From the NCBI GenBank assembly GCA_013054445.1, contig JAAMPI010001122.1:1-19277 (forward strand): a stretch of DNA of 19,277 nt, given 5' to 3'. Source of the stretch: Cudoniella acicularis. Taxonomy: Eukaryota > Ascomycota > Leotiomycetes > Helotiales > Helotiaceae. Within the stretch, counting starts at the first letter, position 1, and each line of letters opens with the position of its first letter. Shown piece after piece: positions 8,624 to 17,879 of the stretch. The notes under the pieces were generated by a model that worked only from the letters and a program-made list of their open reading frames with translations, searched no databases and was not told the DNA's origin. Made by a program: the position numbers and the translations under genes.

Positions 8624-9273
8624 TCATGTACTTTTCGGATGCTCATAATAATGCGCCATCTCCAAGCCAGCCCTCTTGAACCCGCACTTGACATAAAAAC
8701 CCTCGTTCGCCTCGCTGCAATCCAGAATACTCTTGTAGCAGCCCACCTTCTCGGCGATGAAATCCAGCGCTTGGATAATCTTCAGACCGAGCTTCTTTCC
8801 TTGTTGATCTTTGGCGACAGCGATGTCTTCGATGTGGCCAACTATGCCGAGATTGTGGATGCTACTTGCTGTTAGATTTGCGCAGAATAATTGCCAGTAT
8901 GTATGGCAGAGAAAAGTGGTATGCAAAAGACCTACAATTTTCTCTCCACGATCAAAGCGCCTGTGCCCACAACCCGCGATCCATCGTCAATCACCAGGAG
9001 GTAGTATCCGCCCTTTCCTTGAGTATTCATCCAATGGTACCGATCATCCCATTGCTCCTCTGTGATATCTCCCACCGTCGTAAGCACGCGCAGACAATCG
9101 AGAAATCCCCTTGCGTAGTCTGACTTCCGCAATGCGCGGATTGTGTATGTTTCTGGGAGGGAGGCTGCAATGGCGGGGGAGATGAGGTCGGATGTGAAGA
9201 GGCCAGGTTCACTGATGTGGGTGGAATTGAGCTCAGCGGTCGTAATCTCGATACTTGGGGCTGAAGCACTCAT
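8624..9273 (-). CDS. GNA1: Glucosamine 6-phosphate N-acetyltransferase
   Basis: GNAT-fold enzyme that moves the acetyl group of acetyl-CoA to glucosamine 6-phosphate (EC 2.3.1.4), a step of UDP-GlcNAc synthesis feeding chitin and glycans; cytosolic. Two exons: 9273-8936 and 8861-8624, with a 74-nt phase-2 intron (GTAGGT...AAGTAG, branch CTAAC). The splice gives E-R-K-F-I-H-N-L-G. The product has 191 residues. Visible are GHIEDIAV (121-128), the acetyl-CoA loop Q-Q-G-K-K-L-G (132-138), and GCYKSILDC (153-161) with N165, F168-Y169 and K171-C172-G173-F174, all hallmarks of GNA1. The N-terminal 45 residues are variable; the family's yeast member is about 30 residues shorter. The gene is intact and is divergent from the lipase gene at 10237. 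Identification is firm. Confidence 0.95.
8862..8935 (-). other. Intron of GNA1
   Basis: 74 nt, donor GTAGGT (8935-8930), branch CTAAC, acceptor AAGTAG ending at 8862. The nearer AACAG acceptor would break the frame. Confidence 0.85.
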
Positions 9274-10236
9274 CGCGACAGGTAGATGTAAGGTCGAGGT
9301 GGTAGAAGAATTGTGCGGGTTCGCTCGAAGGGAGGCTGTTGACGGTAGGAAAAGTTAACAGTTTGATTTGTTTGTACCGGGTGAATACTAATTTTAAAAG
9401 CCTTTTAAGCCTCAATTGAGCTGAGGTGGCTGTGCAGGTAGCTGTGGCAGAACTGGATTTGCGTGCAATATTTCTTTTGGCTCTAGATGTTGCCGACAGC
9501 GAGTAGTTCTTACTCGTGTTCAACGAAGAGGGGACAATTTGTTCCTGGCGCAGGGTTCACCTGCGATTCGGGAGGAGCCGAGGGGGGTCTATTTTTAGAA
9601 GCCCGTATATCGACCCCTTTTCGTGAATTCCATCAACATCAACAACAAAATTTAATATCTACGTTGCTACAGGACTCGGGACTCTTCGCATAGAACTGCA
9701 TTGCAGTTTTCAACCCGAGAGAGCGAGATTCCGCGTGCCGATGCTTCAAGATCGTCATACTGCAGAGACCCTGACCTCGGGCTTATCAGACACTGATTGT
9801 TCCTGATGCATCGATGCGGGGAAATCCCAAAGCCCTCCAGCTCGACAAGCTTCTCTCTGATTTAATAATACCTGGGTACTTATACTTATACGGTCAATAA
9901 ACCCAAAGCTAGGTTTCATAACATTTATACGTTCCCTTATTTCCATCCCAAGTCCCAAGCATGTTCATCGTTCTTTTCCTCCGCTTCTCATCCACAATCA
10001 CATGCCGAGGCCTCCAGAATGTCGCGCGACACGTCAATGAACACCCACTCAACACCAGACTCATGCCTCAGCAAAACACGCATTCATAGCTCGTACCATC
10101 GCAAATTATCTTAGCATATCCCTTTCGCCACCGCATACATCTGATACGGCATCAAGGCAACCTCTGAATCGAATGGACCCTCCATATTACGAAGTCAAAG
10201 CCGGGATCAAAATTTTGTCCACATTCCAATTCCAAT
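9274..10236. other. Divergent promoter between GNA1 and the lipase gene
   Basis: About 960 bp with no supported gene. It must hold both transcription starts. Pyrimidine-rich tracts near 9965-9995 and CCAAT-like sequence at 10224-10234 are compatible with a fungal promoter on the lipase side. No clear TATA box was found. Confidence 0.55.
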
Positions 10237-13200
10237 ATGGACCAGGATGAAGAGGAAAAGCAGAAGGCTATCCAAACCCAACAACATCCTTCCGGCTCAA
10301 CCCTTTTGCCAGCACTCATTGCCAATGTGGTGAGCCTTGTCACCCGATCTTCATCCTTATACCTCCGCCTTGGCGCGTTCATCGGCGGTCTTGCCATTGA
10401 CGGAGCACGAGTTACAACCCTTACGAGTCTCGAAGTCAGCCGCGCCCTTATCGAAGCTATCCTTATACGATCTGGACGAGACATAACTGCACGAAGTACA
10501 GGCGAGTTGGGAAGGGCTGAAGCGGAGGGCATACTGGAGAGGAGCATTGCTACATTACATCAAACTATTACACATATATCTTTTGCTGCCAGCACAGGGT
10601 TCTACCTCAGTTCTGCGGCTTTGAACTCTGCTACGGACTTGAGTCAACAATTGCTTGTTGCCCTGGACAGTATATTGGGCAGCACCGATTCGAGCCGTGC
10701 TATAGCTAGCATCATCACTTTGATCAGGAGGGAATTCCAGAATCCCGCCACCGGGAGAGAAGGAGAGAAGGTGAGCGTGGCAGATCTCTTGATCGGGATC
10801 TGCGGATTGGCCTTGCTTCAGAAATGGTGCAAGAAGCTGACAGACGCGGAATGCCGAAATGGGAAGTCTGAACAGGTGGTTTGGGATGTTGTGATACTTG
10901 ATAATGGCCGCCGGGCGGATGTCGTGGGAAATTCTTCTGCGAAATCGTCCGGAAACGAGCTGGCGAGGCCTGTATCGATGTCATTTATGTCTACTGCTGG
11001 GGACGAGGTATTAGAGACAATCGAGAGAGAGGGAAGGTCCCGCGAGGACTCTGACGACGATATGCCCGAAATAAATCTAAAGCAAAGGATTATGCGTTCG
11101 TTACCTGCCGATGCATCTGTATCGATAACCACATCGACAACGACGACGAAAACAATTACCGTTGAAATAATGAGCGCCGAGCCTCCGATTCTCTCCCCAC
11201 CTCCCGGTGTTGAAATAATCGAGGAAAATGCACATACAGGTGGTATAATATCCGAGCGGGAGGTGCTTAACGGGAACCAAAATGGGTCGACTCCGAAATA
11301 TCGAGTCGTATATCAGATCGTTCGGAACAAGCTCCATGCGACTAATATAGAGGCTAAAGAATCAAGTGAACCTGCAATAGAAGTAGTTCAGGATGACGAG
11401 GAAAAGCCGAAAGCCATCGCCGGGATCAATAATTTCACAATATCGCCGGTGTCCTCGCCAGAAACCGAAGAGCCTCCAGAATTGATCAACAAAGCTTTGC
11501 CTGCTACTCCACTTGCAACTCCAAGAACTCCCCAAATAAGTACCCCGAAGAATGAGAAGACTTCACCAGCCTCAGCAATTCCAGTACCGAACAGCACGGA
11601 AACTGCAAATCAGAAGCGGTCCAGGAAACCCATGAGTTCCTCTTCCTCCATGACTGGGTCGGACGATCCTCCTAGAAGGTCCTCGCAGACGAAAACCCCG
11701 CCGAAGAAAGTCAAACCAGAAAGACCACCCAAAGCAGCAGAGAAGATAAATTCATTTCGAAATGCACTCAAAAAGGGTTCAACAACCTCGCTTTCAAATC
11801 TGTGGAATAAGGATAATTCTCCATCGAATACATCTACACCGAGCAAGCCAAGCGGAAAGCCTCCATGGGCAGGTCCCAGCAATACTCCCCAAACAGCAAA
11901 GTCAAGCATACCTATTCCTACCCGGAATTCGAGCATCGTCCCAGCTCGGGATGCTCCGAAACCACCGCAACGAGGCAATCCAAATTATTTCTCCTCGCGG
12001 GATTTAGGCCTAATGCAACCAGTCGACACACAACAGAGTCCGTCCAGAACGAGTTATTATGCTATTCACGAACAAAGGAGGGATTCTATTGTCTCTCAAA
12101 CAGACACTTATTCTCTACAGTCTTCAGACACACGACCGGGGTCACCCACGGCCTTCCGGACACAGCTTAAAGCACAGAGCAGTATTCTAAGAGCAAAATC
12201 AGAGAAGAATATCACCAAGTCCCAATTATCCCCTGCCCGAAATCATCGAAGGGCGAAGAGCTTCGTCCCAAGCATCTACACTCTTAATACAAATAATTCA
12301 ACGACCTCACTCGTTTTGGCATCCCATTCGAGGCGAAGTGCATTCGAAGACTCGGAGACACTCGAATCCTTGGCTCGAACTGGTTTCATCGACGGCCTGT
12401 TCCCACAACATCACATTGTTAGAAACATGACTCGATTTGTACGCTTCGCGTCAGCTTCTTATGGTGCTAGCTTTTTAAGAATCATGGGCATCACTACTTC
12501 CAAGGTTCCCACCGCGAAAGAAATTGATACTCTACATCACCATGAACATCATTCCTTCTCCAGTCACACACAACTTCCTCCAGATACAATACTCCTTTCA
12601 TCCTTTGTCGATCCACAGGGCGGTACAGATTCCACCGGGAATACCAACACCGGCGTGCCCATGGTTCATTTCGTCTCACTCGACCACGACTCGAAAGCTG
12701 TTGTCCTGACTTGCCGTGGTACATTGGGATTCGAAGATATCCTCACAGACATGACATGCGATTATGATACCCTGAACTGGCGGGGTAAGGACTATTCAGT
12801 CCATAAAGGTATACACGCGTCTGCTCGGCGCCTTCTTGACGGTGGTGGTAGTCGTGTAATGGCTACCATTACCGCGGCTCTTGAAGAATTCCCAGATTAT
12901 GGCCTGGTAATGTGTGGGCACTCTCTTGGCGGAGGTGTTACTGCACTTTTAGCTATCATGGTTGCTGAGCCATCCGCTGATATCTTATCAACGGCTTTCG
13001 TTACTTCCTCAAATTACTCAACACAATTGCTTCTCACCAATGGGGAGCAAGGCAACTCGCCGTCAAATTTTCATCTTCCTGCCGGACGCCCAATTCATGT
13101 GTATGCTTACGGTCCTCCCGCAACATTATCTCCCAGTCTCCGCCTTGAGACTCGTGGTCTGATCACAACTATCGTCAATGGTCAAGACTTGGTACCATAT

Positions 13201-13686
13201 TTATCTCTCGGTGTTTTGCACGATCTCCAAGCAGTAGCATTGGCATTTAAAACAGATGATTCTGGCGCAAAGGGAGAAGTCAGGAATCGAGTCTGGGCTG
13301 GAATTGCAGGTTCATTCAGAGACAAGTGGTACAACGGCAGTCAGCCGACAGGAATGGTCGAAGAGGAGGATGATCAATGGGCGTACAGTGCTCTCAAGGC
13401 GCTTCGAGCTTGTATGTTGTCGTCTAAGCTTGTTCCACCCGGTGAGGTTTTTGTTGTTGAAAGCTGCCCTGTTTTAAAGCGTGATGCTTTTGTCGCGGGT
13501 AAAGACGACGGTGGTGAGAACGATGCAGGACTGGGGAGACCGGCTACAAGAGCTGTGCTAAAGTATATCGGGGATGTGGAGAAAAGATTTGCGGAGGTGA
13601 GGTTTGGAGGGAGTATGTTGTTAGATCATAGTCCTGGGCGTTATGAGGCTAGTCTGGGGGCATTAGGGAGGGGAGTTTTGGGCTGA
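10237..13686 (+). CDS. Class-3 lipase, sn1-diacylglycerol-lipase-like
   Basis: Intronless gene of 1149 codons; the ATG at 10237 has A at -3 and G at +4. Residues 20-170 form a helical N-terminal region (L-R-L-G-A-F-I-G-G-L-A-I-D-G-A-R and A-S-I-I-T-L-I-R-R-E-F) found in large fungal class-3 lipases. Residues about 240-700 are low-complexity, rich in Ser, Pro, Thr and Lys, probably disordered. The alpha/beta-hydrolase domain covers about 735-1135: V-L-T-C-R-G-T oxyanion region, nucleophile elbow GHSLGG with Ser896, acid in N-G-Q-D-L-V-P (Asp984), and L-L-D-H-S-P-G-R-Y-E with His1131, the spacing and context of diacylglycerol lipases. It probably hydrolyses an acyl ester of diacylglycerol or a similar lipid at a membrane. 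His995 is a less likely catalytic base. Substrate is inferred from family. Confidence 0.9.
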   Translation: MDQDEEEKQKAIQTQQHPSGSTLLPALIANVVSLVTRSSSLYLRLGAFIGGLAIDGARVTTLTSLEVSRALIEAILIRSGRDITARSTGELGRAEAEGILERSIATLHQTITHISFAASTGFYLSSAALNSATDLSQQLLVALDSILGSTDSSRAIASIITLIRREFQNPATGREGEKVSVADLLIGICGLALLQKWCKKLTDAECRNGKSEQVVWDVVILDNGRRADVVGNSSAKSSGNELARPVSMSFMSTAGDEVLETIEREGRSREDSDDDMPEINLKQRIMRSLPADASVSITTSTTTTKTITVEIMSAEPPILSPPPGVEIIEENAHTGGIISEREVLNGNQNGSTPKYRVVYQIVRNKLHATNIEAKESSEPAIEVVQDDEEKPKAIAGINNFTISPVSSPETEEPPELINKALPATPLATPRTPQISTPKNEKTSPASAIPVPNSTETANQKRSRKPMSSSSSMTGSDDPPRRSSQTKTPPKKVKPERPPKAAEKINSFRNALKKGSTTSLSNLWNKDNSPSNTSTPSKPSGKPPWAGPSNTPQTAKSSIPIPTRNSSIVPARDAPKPPQRGNPNYFSSRDLGLMQPVDTQQSPSRTSYYAIHEQRRDSIVSQTDTYSLQSSDTRPGSPTAFRTQLKAQSSILRAKSEKNITKSQLSPARNHRRAKSFVPSIYTLNTNNSTTSLVLASHSRRSAFEDSETLESLARTGFIDGLFPQHHIVRNMTRFVRFASASYGASFLRIMGITTSKVPTAKEIDTLHHHEHHSFSSHTQLPPDTILLSSFVDPQGGTDSTGNTNTGVPMVHFVSLDHDSKAVVLTCRGTLGFEDILTDMTCDYDTLNWRGKDYSVHKGIHASARRLLDGGGSRVMATITAALEEFPDYGLVMCGHSLGGGVTALLAIMVAEPSADILSTAFVTSSNYSTQLLLTNGEQGNSPSNFHLPAGRPIHVYAYGPPATLSPSLRLETRGLITTIVNGQDLVPYLSLGVLHDLQAVALAFKTDDSGAKGEVRNRVWAGIAGSFRDKWYNGSQPTGMVEEEDDQWAYSALKALRACMLSSKLVPPGEVFVVESCPVLKRDAFVAGKDDGGENDAGLGRPATRAVLKYIGDVEKRFAEVRFGGSMLLDHSPGRYEASLGALGRGVLG

Positions 13687-13736
13687 TAGACTAGGTACGT
13701 GAACAAAAATGAGAAATGCTTGTTAAATCCCCGGTG

Positions 13737-13761
13737 CCTCCACACATATATAAGTGTGAGG
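13737..13761. promoter_or_regulatory. TATA box inside a small stem-loop
   Basis: TATATAAG at 13747-13754 is about 95 bp upstream of the ATG at 13845 and would suit the 2EXR gene. It sits in the loop of a hairpin made by CCTC-C-ACAC and GTGTGAGG, 50 bp after the lipase stop, so it may instead belong to the lipase 3' end. Confidence 0.35.
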
Positions 13762-13844
13762 TACTGGTTCCATGTATTTATGAGCTTCTCTTCTGGGTTT
13801 AGCGCTTTTGCTTGTGGGATAGCGCTCATACAAGGTTACCCAAA

Positions 13845-14984
13845 ATGACCCCTCCCAAGTTTCAACCGAACATTTATTACATTCTTCCTTCAACACCATC
13901 AGCTGGACCTAGAATTCATTGGTGCCCAGATCTCACGTCGCGACGACTCTCTCACTGCATACTTCCCCGACATTCACATTCCTCCAATGCCGCTACTTCT
14001 ATACCGTTGTACGATGACTGACGAGGGTTTCAAGCACTGCTGCCTGGGGGGGGATATCTTCAAGTATTGTTCAACCGATTACCCACCGAAATACGGCTCA
14101 AAATTTGGAATGATGCTCTACCATGTCCCAGACTGATCCTTATCCGAGACCGGTGGGAGAAAAAGCGAACAAACCCCGCTTCTGGAGCATCTCACGCCGA
14201 CGAGCCACCAGCTGTGCTGTTTGTGTGCAAAGAACCGCGCTGCATCGCTTCCAAGTTTCTCGTCACAAGGTCGAATATTACAACCTCGGACCTCAAAGCG
14301 TACTTCAATTTCTCTATCGACACCTTCTATATCTAGTCTCCGGGCAACCGCGACCGCGACCGCGTTCATAGGGTATTCACATGCCATATTGACCGAATCG
14401 GTTACATGTCCAACGTCCGCGGAAACATGCAGCGGATTCAAAATTTCGCCATCTTCTTACATCCATCAGAAAAATCGCGACATAACTCTCAATTGGCTTA
14501 CGTTCTAAGAAGATTCGGCAATATTCCGAGGCTTACGGTCGTGTTGGGTCGATTTAGGGGTGGTGTGAGGAGGATGTATAGTGAGAAGGAAGACGTCGTG
14601 CTTCTTGAGGCTATTGATGTCGATAAAACCCTTTCGAACTACGAGACCTTCCTCTCGGGCAAGACGCAAAAACTGAATGATTCTTTTGATTCCTGCGAAG
14701 TGCCTTTAGATATGAGATCTGTCTCTATAGTAAAAATTCAAAATTTTCTTAAGGAAAGCTGGAGAGAGAGTTTCTCTACTACGAGACTGGTTGAGGTGAA
14801 TCCGGGGCGCATGAAGGGAATGGATCTTCCGGATATTGTTATGCCGGAGATTGAATACAGGTCTGAGGTTACGGGTGCGTTGAAGAGACGCCTTGACGGT
14901 TTGAGGGCAAAATATCGGGAAATGGTTGAGGGAGAGCTCGAGAGGAATAGACGGCCGCTTAGGGGTGATGAGAGTGAAACCTAG
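13845..14984 (+). pseudogene. 2EXR-family protein, interrupted by stops
   Basis: The 2EXR domain, common in fungal proteins of unknown role, is plain at 14070-14110: F-N-R-L-P-T-E-I-R-L-K-I-W, then A-L-P-C-P-R, V-L-F-V-C-K-E-P-R and Y-F-N-F-S-I-D-T-F-Y. A TAG at 14334-14336 follows, but the same frame continues without any shift to 14984 with family-like sequence (M-Q-R-I-Q-N-F-A-I-F-L, A-L-K-R-R-L-D-G-L-R-A-K-Y-R). Upstream, the same frame reaches a well-placed ATG (13845, AAAATGACC) but meets TGA at 14019; no ATG lies between that stop and the 2EXR motif, so an intron or another defect is needed there. I could not place an intron that fits. Compared with the usual family, N-terminus, middle and C-terminus are all present. 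Confidence 0.6.
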
Positions 14985-15022
14985 GTTCTCAATATCCACA
15001 CGTGCCGCTATTCTGTGATTGG

Positions 15023-15658
15023 CGTATTCTCTTCAGGCATAGTGCCTCGATTACCATGATTACACAACCACAGGGTGGGTTGGACAACACCATTCCCCCT
15101 CCATCGAAATCGGGTTCAAAATCTCGTTATTTTCCTTCATTCAAACGACCCACTACAAAAGTGTCAATTAGCCCACGTTCTAAAGACATTCGAAAACATT
15201 CAAAACCTCATAATCATCGCCGGCTATTTTAGTCAGGAGACCGATGACATAGAACACATTTTACTTATCGAGCCTATTAATGTTATCAGGACCTGTCAGC
15301 ACTACGAGGACTCGGAGGACTTCTTCCTCTTCAACAAGTTTGTTACACTAAAGGATTCTATTGACTGCCGGGAGGAACCTTTGTGCAGGCTATCTACGTC
15401 CATAGCTGGGATTGAAAAGTGTCTCAAGGAAGGCTATAACGAGGACGTTACACTTAATGAGCTCGGGGATATTGAGCACGTCGAGGAAAGGGGCTCCCGG
15501 GTATTATTATGCCTTCTATTGATTTCAAGTTTGCTGTTATGGGCGGGTTGAAGAGGCGCCTTCAGAATGTGAGAGCAAAATACCGGGAAAGGGTTCAAAA
15601 AGAGAGGGATTATGGTGACAACCTAAAGAAGATTCGTCTCTTCTGGCAAATGTTGTAG
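15023..15658 (+). pseudogene. Partial, frameshifted duplicate of the 2EXR gene C-terminal half
   Basis: Begins 38 bp after the upstream gene's stop and repeats its C-terminal part at the protein level: R-V-Q-N-L-V-I-F-L-H against R-I-Q-N-F-A-I-F-L-H, Q-L-A-H-V-L-K-T-F against Q-L-A-Y-V-L-R-R-F, L-L-I-E-P-I-N-V against L-L-E-A-I-D-V, and L-K-R-R-L-Q-N-V-R-A-K-Y-R-E against L-K-R-R-L-D-G-L-R-A-K-Y-R-E. The 2EXR N-terminus is missing. The frame breaks near a short G run (about 15488-15491): after it G-L-P-G-I-I-M-P, matching the other copy's D-L-P-D-I-V-M-P, is one base out and runs to a TAG at 15658. Divergence is large, so the duplication is old. It is probably not functional. Confidence 0.6.
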
Positions 15659-16479
15659 AGGATAGGTTGTTGTGGTGAGGGAGGCTTGGATTGCTACAGA
15701 AGTACGAGGATTGGGTATATAAACCCTCTGGTCGTGCTTACCATACAACATATTTTCCGACATTGGAATTAAGGTTCGTCGGAGACCTATCGTCGCTAAA
15801 AATCGGCTCGACTGGTCACTCGGCACTTAATTCGGAACACCAACACCAATACAAATACCAAGACCAATACTGACGCCAATCCCACCCCTCATCCAGATAA
15901 ACATTTGATCCTGATTCAGAATTCACTCTTGTCTCTACATCTCCCGGCCAGCACATTCTCTTCGGGTCATATTTGATTGTCGAACTACGCCGGTTTCAAG
16001 TGCGCTCAACAAACATTTTACTTCACGCGATTACGAAACAAGTCAGTCTGCTCCTGTGCAAAAGCACCCAAAGCGCTAGGGGAAGGATAATGGGTGGGGA
16101 GGGGGGAGTGGCAGCGGCGGTTCTTAGTGACACTATCGATAGCCTTTCCTAACTAGATCTTTTTTAATAGCTCAACGGAAAACTAAATTTAACAAAAAAA
16201 ACAAGGAGAAGCAAAGAGCAAAGAAGAAAAGTGGGTTTTTATGATAATTAAATAGTAAAGAAAGAAAATAAAATATGTTATACTATAAAATGCCTTTTTC
16301 TAATGAATTTATTTAAAATTCTAGATGTAAAAATTTTCCCTCAAGCGAACCTTCTTTTCCTACCCACATAGCCCTTCCTCGTCTCCTCCTAAATAAAGAA
16401 AAAGAATTTTAAAAAAAAATTTCAAATACTAGTGGAATCAAACCACCGTAATCTTCAATCCAACATCTTAATTAATGTT
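15659..16479. other. Intergenic, AT-rich
   Basis: No gene recognised. A G-rich patch lies at 16094-16127 and an A-rich patch at 16180-16320. At 16411-16419 nine A residues (nine T on the minus strand) could end Pol III transcription of the tRNA. Confidence 0.55.
16431..16447 (-). other. T-arm-like remnant next to the tRNA
   Basis: On the minus strand, stem GGTGG, loop TTTGATT, stem CCACT, containing GGTTTGATTCC, one base from a B box. It begins 33 nt past the tRNA, too close for a second whole tRNA. It may be a tRNA pseudogene fragment. Confidence 0.35.
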
Positions 16480-16584
16480 TGGCGGTGCTGGGAATCGAAC
16501 CCAGATTGAAACGGATACTACATGAAAATCCTTTTTACGAGAGGAAGACCACAACGTCACGTGCTACCATTACACCACACCACC
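16480..16584 (-). tRNA. tRNA-His (GTG) with a 34-nt intron
   Basis: On the minus strand, acceptor stem GGTGGTG (16584-16578) pairs with CACCGCC (16487-16481), with A at 16480 as discriminator. The A box TGGTGTAATGG and B box GGTTCGATTCC are perfect. D stem GTGT/GCAC and T stem CTGGG/CCCAG pair. The anticodon loop is TTGTGG with GTG at 16552-16550; a 34-nt intron (16548-16515) starts one base after the anticodon, the canonical place, and the stem closes with CGTTT, leaving one U-U mismatch at its top. Eukaryotic tRNA-His carries A73, which agrees. The tRNA call is firm; the isotype depends on intron placement. Confidence 0.82.
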
Positions 16585-16706
16585 TTTTTTGCATCCAGCC
16601 AGGTGTGCTTGTTTGCTCTGTTTGGTTGCGAGTTTTGCTTATTATGGTAGATATTTGTGTGTGGGTGGAGTTTAAGCGAGGTGTGCCGGACATGGAGGGA
16701 TCCACT

Positions 16707-16980
16707 TAACGAGCCTGGGGTCATAAGTCTGTATCTTACAGGGCATTTTTAAGCGATTTTCAGGCTTCGCGACCCCACCTTTAGGCTTCTAAAAGCTAGA
16801 CTCATCATGATCACTTGAAAATTATAAAATAACTATAAATAATTATAGTTCATGATATAAATAATCGCGAGTTTTAGAAGGCAAAGATTCTATCTATTAA
16901 CTATGTTTTTAAAGTTTTCAATTTTCGATTTACTAGTAAAATGCCCTATAAGATAGAGACTTCTGCAGCCATGCTCGTTA
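16707..16980. mobile_element. MITE with about 46-bp terminal inverted repeats and TA target sites
   Basis: The left end (TAACGAGC, 16707) and right end (GCTCGTTA, 16980) are inverted copies. The match goes on inward for about 46 bp with a few differences, including AAGTCT-TATCTTA-AGGGCATTTT. TA borders both ends, as in Tc1/mariner-type elements. The core is 270 bp with no coding capacity, and the interior folds back again (AACTATAA/TTATAGTT near 16831-16850). Modest RIP-like C-to-T differences separate the arms. Confidence 0.75.
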
Positions 16981-17130
16981 GGTGCATTTTCCCTGAGTAC
17001 TGCGGCTGCCGGTACTAGCTCCCTAAAGAAAAAAAGATGGAAAATTGACACCCTGAAAATTATTTAGAACCGTTTAATTTTACCGAGGTTTGTTGGCCAT
17101 TTCAGTTCTCGAGTAAGCACATCTAGTGCC

Positions 17131-17862
17131 CTAACCCTCATTCTCAACCTCCTTCTCCGCATTCTCAAGCCTCTTCTCCACATTCAACCTCGACTGCATA
17201 ACACACCAGCAAACCGCACACCAGCAAGTCACCAACAAATCTCTCTCCGCCCCCTCCACAATCTTCAATCCTTCAATATCTGCAGATTGGGCCGTCTCGG
17301 AAGAGTACCCTTCGGCGCCCAAAACCTAGCAACCACCTCACCATCAGCATCTTTCCACAAATGCCTGCAATCCCTCCATCCACTGACTGAACCCGTGTAT
17401 AGCAATTTCTTTTCTCCTTTCACGATCTGTTTTATCTTAAACCCGGCAAGTATTCCAAATTTTACGATGATGGTACCTGGATACGTCGACCGACGCTTTC
17501 CTACAATCTCGACTCTGTTCTGTAAAGGAACACGAGCCAGGTCATAGAGAACCTGGTTGTCATCTTGTGAGTTGCTGACGTATGAGGGTATAACCATCAT
17601 ATTATCGGGTTTGTGTGGGATCACCACTCGAGAAACGCTGAGCGAGGTGCTGCGGATGTCTATTTCGCGGGAAATTTGGTATAATGCTTGAGAAGGTGGG
17701 GTAGATGGGAAGATGAGCTGTCCGTCTAGTGATAACTCTAGTGCTTGGTCTAGCTCGGTTTCTTTGGCAGTTTGGACGCCCATCTCGTCGGTGTAAGATG
17801 GTGGGAGGTCGAGCATCGATGGTGTTGATGCGGTCGCTGTATCCAGCGGGATTGGTAGCCAT
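17131..17862 (-). CDS. Fungal hypothetical protein, probable frameshift near C-terminus
   Basis: Not assigned to a named family, though it resembles small ascomycete hypothetical proteins with a PPSY start motif. From the ATG at 17816 the frame begins MLDLPPSYTDEMG and gives 183 residues, including L-E-L-S-L-D-G, R-R-S-T-Y-P-G and K-K-L-L-Y-T, with W-R-D-C-R-H-L-W-K-D-A-D-G-E-V-V-A-R. It then turns into basic, unlikely sequence and stops at 17265. One base out of frame, an open stretch D-I-E-G-L-K-I-V-E-G...L-L-V-T-C-W-C-A-V-C-W with a charged helix ends at 17131 and looks like the true C-terminus. The switch falls at AAAACCC-type runs (17318-17324). A second ATG at 17862 has a better start context but is in another frame. 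Either start context is uncertain. Confidence 0.6.
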
Positions 17863-17879
17863 TATTTGGGAACGAGCTC

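Noticed and set aside
9487..9693. Open frame in the GNA1-lipase divergent promoter as a small gene
   Set aside because: It has low-quality composition, no domain and overlaps the expected promoter of GNA1.
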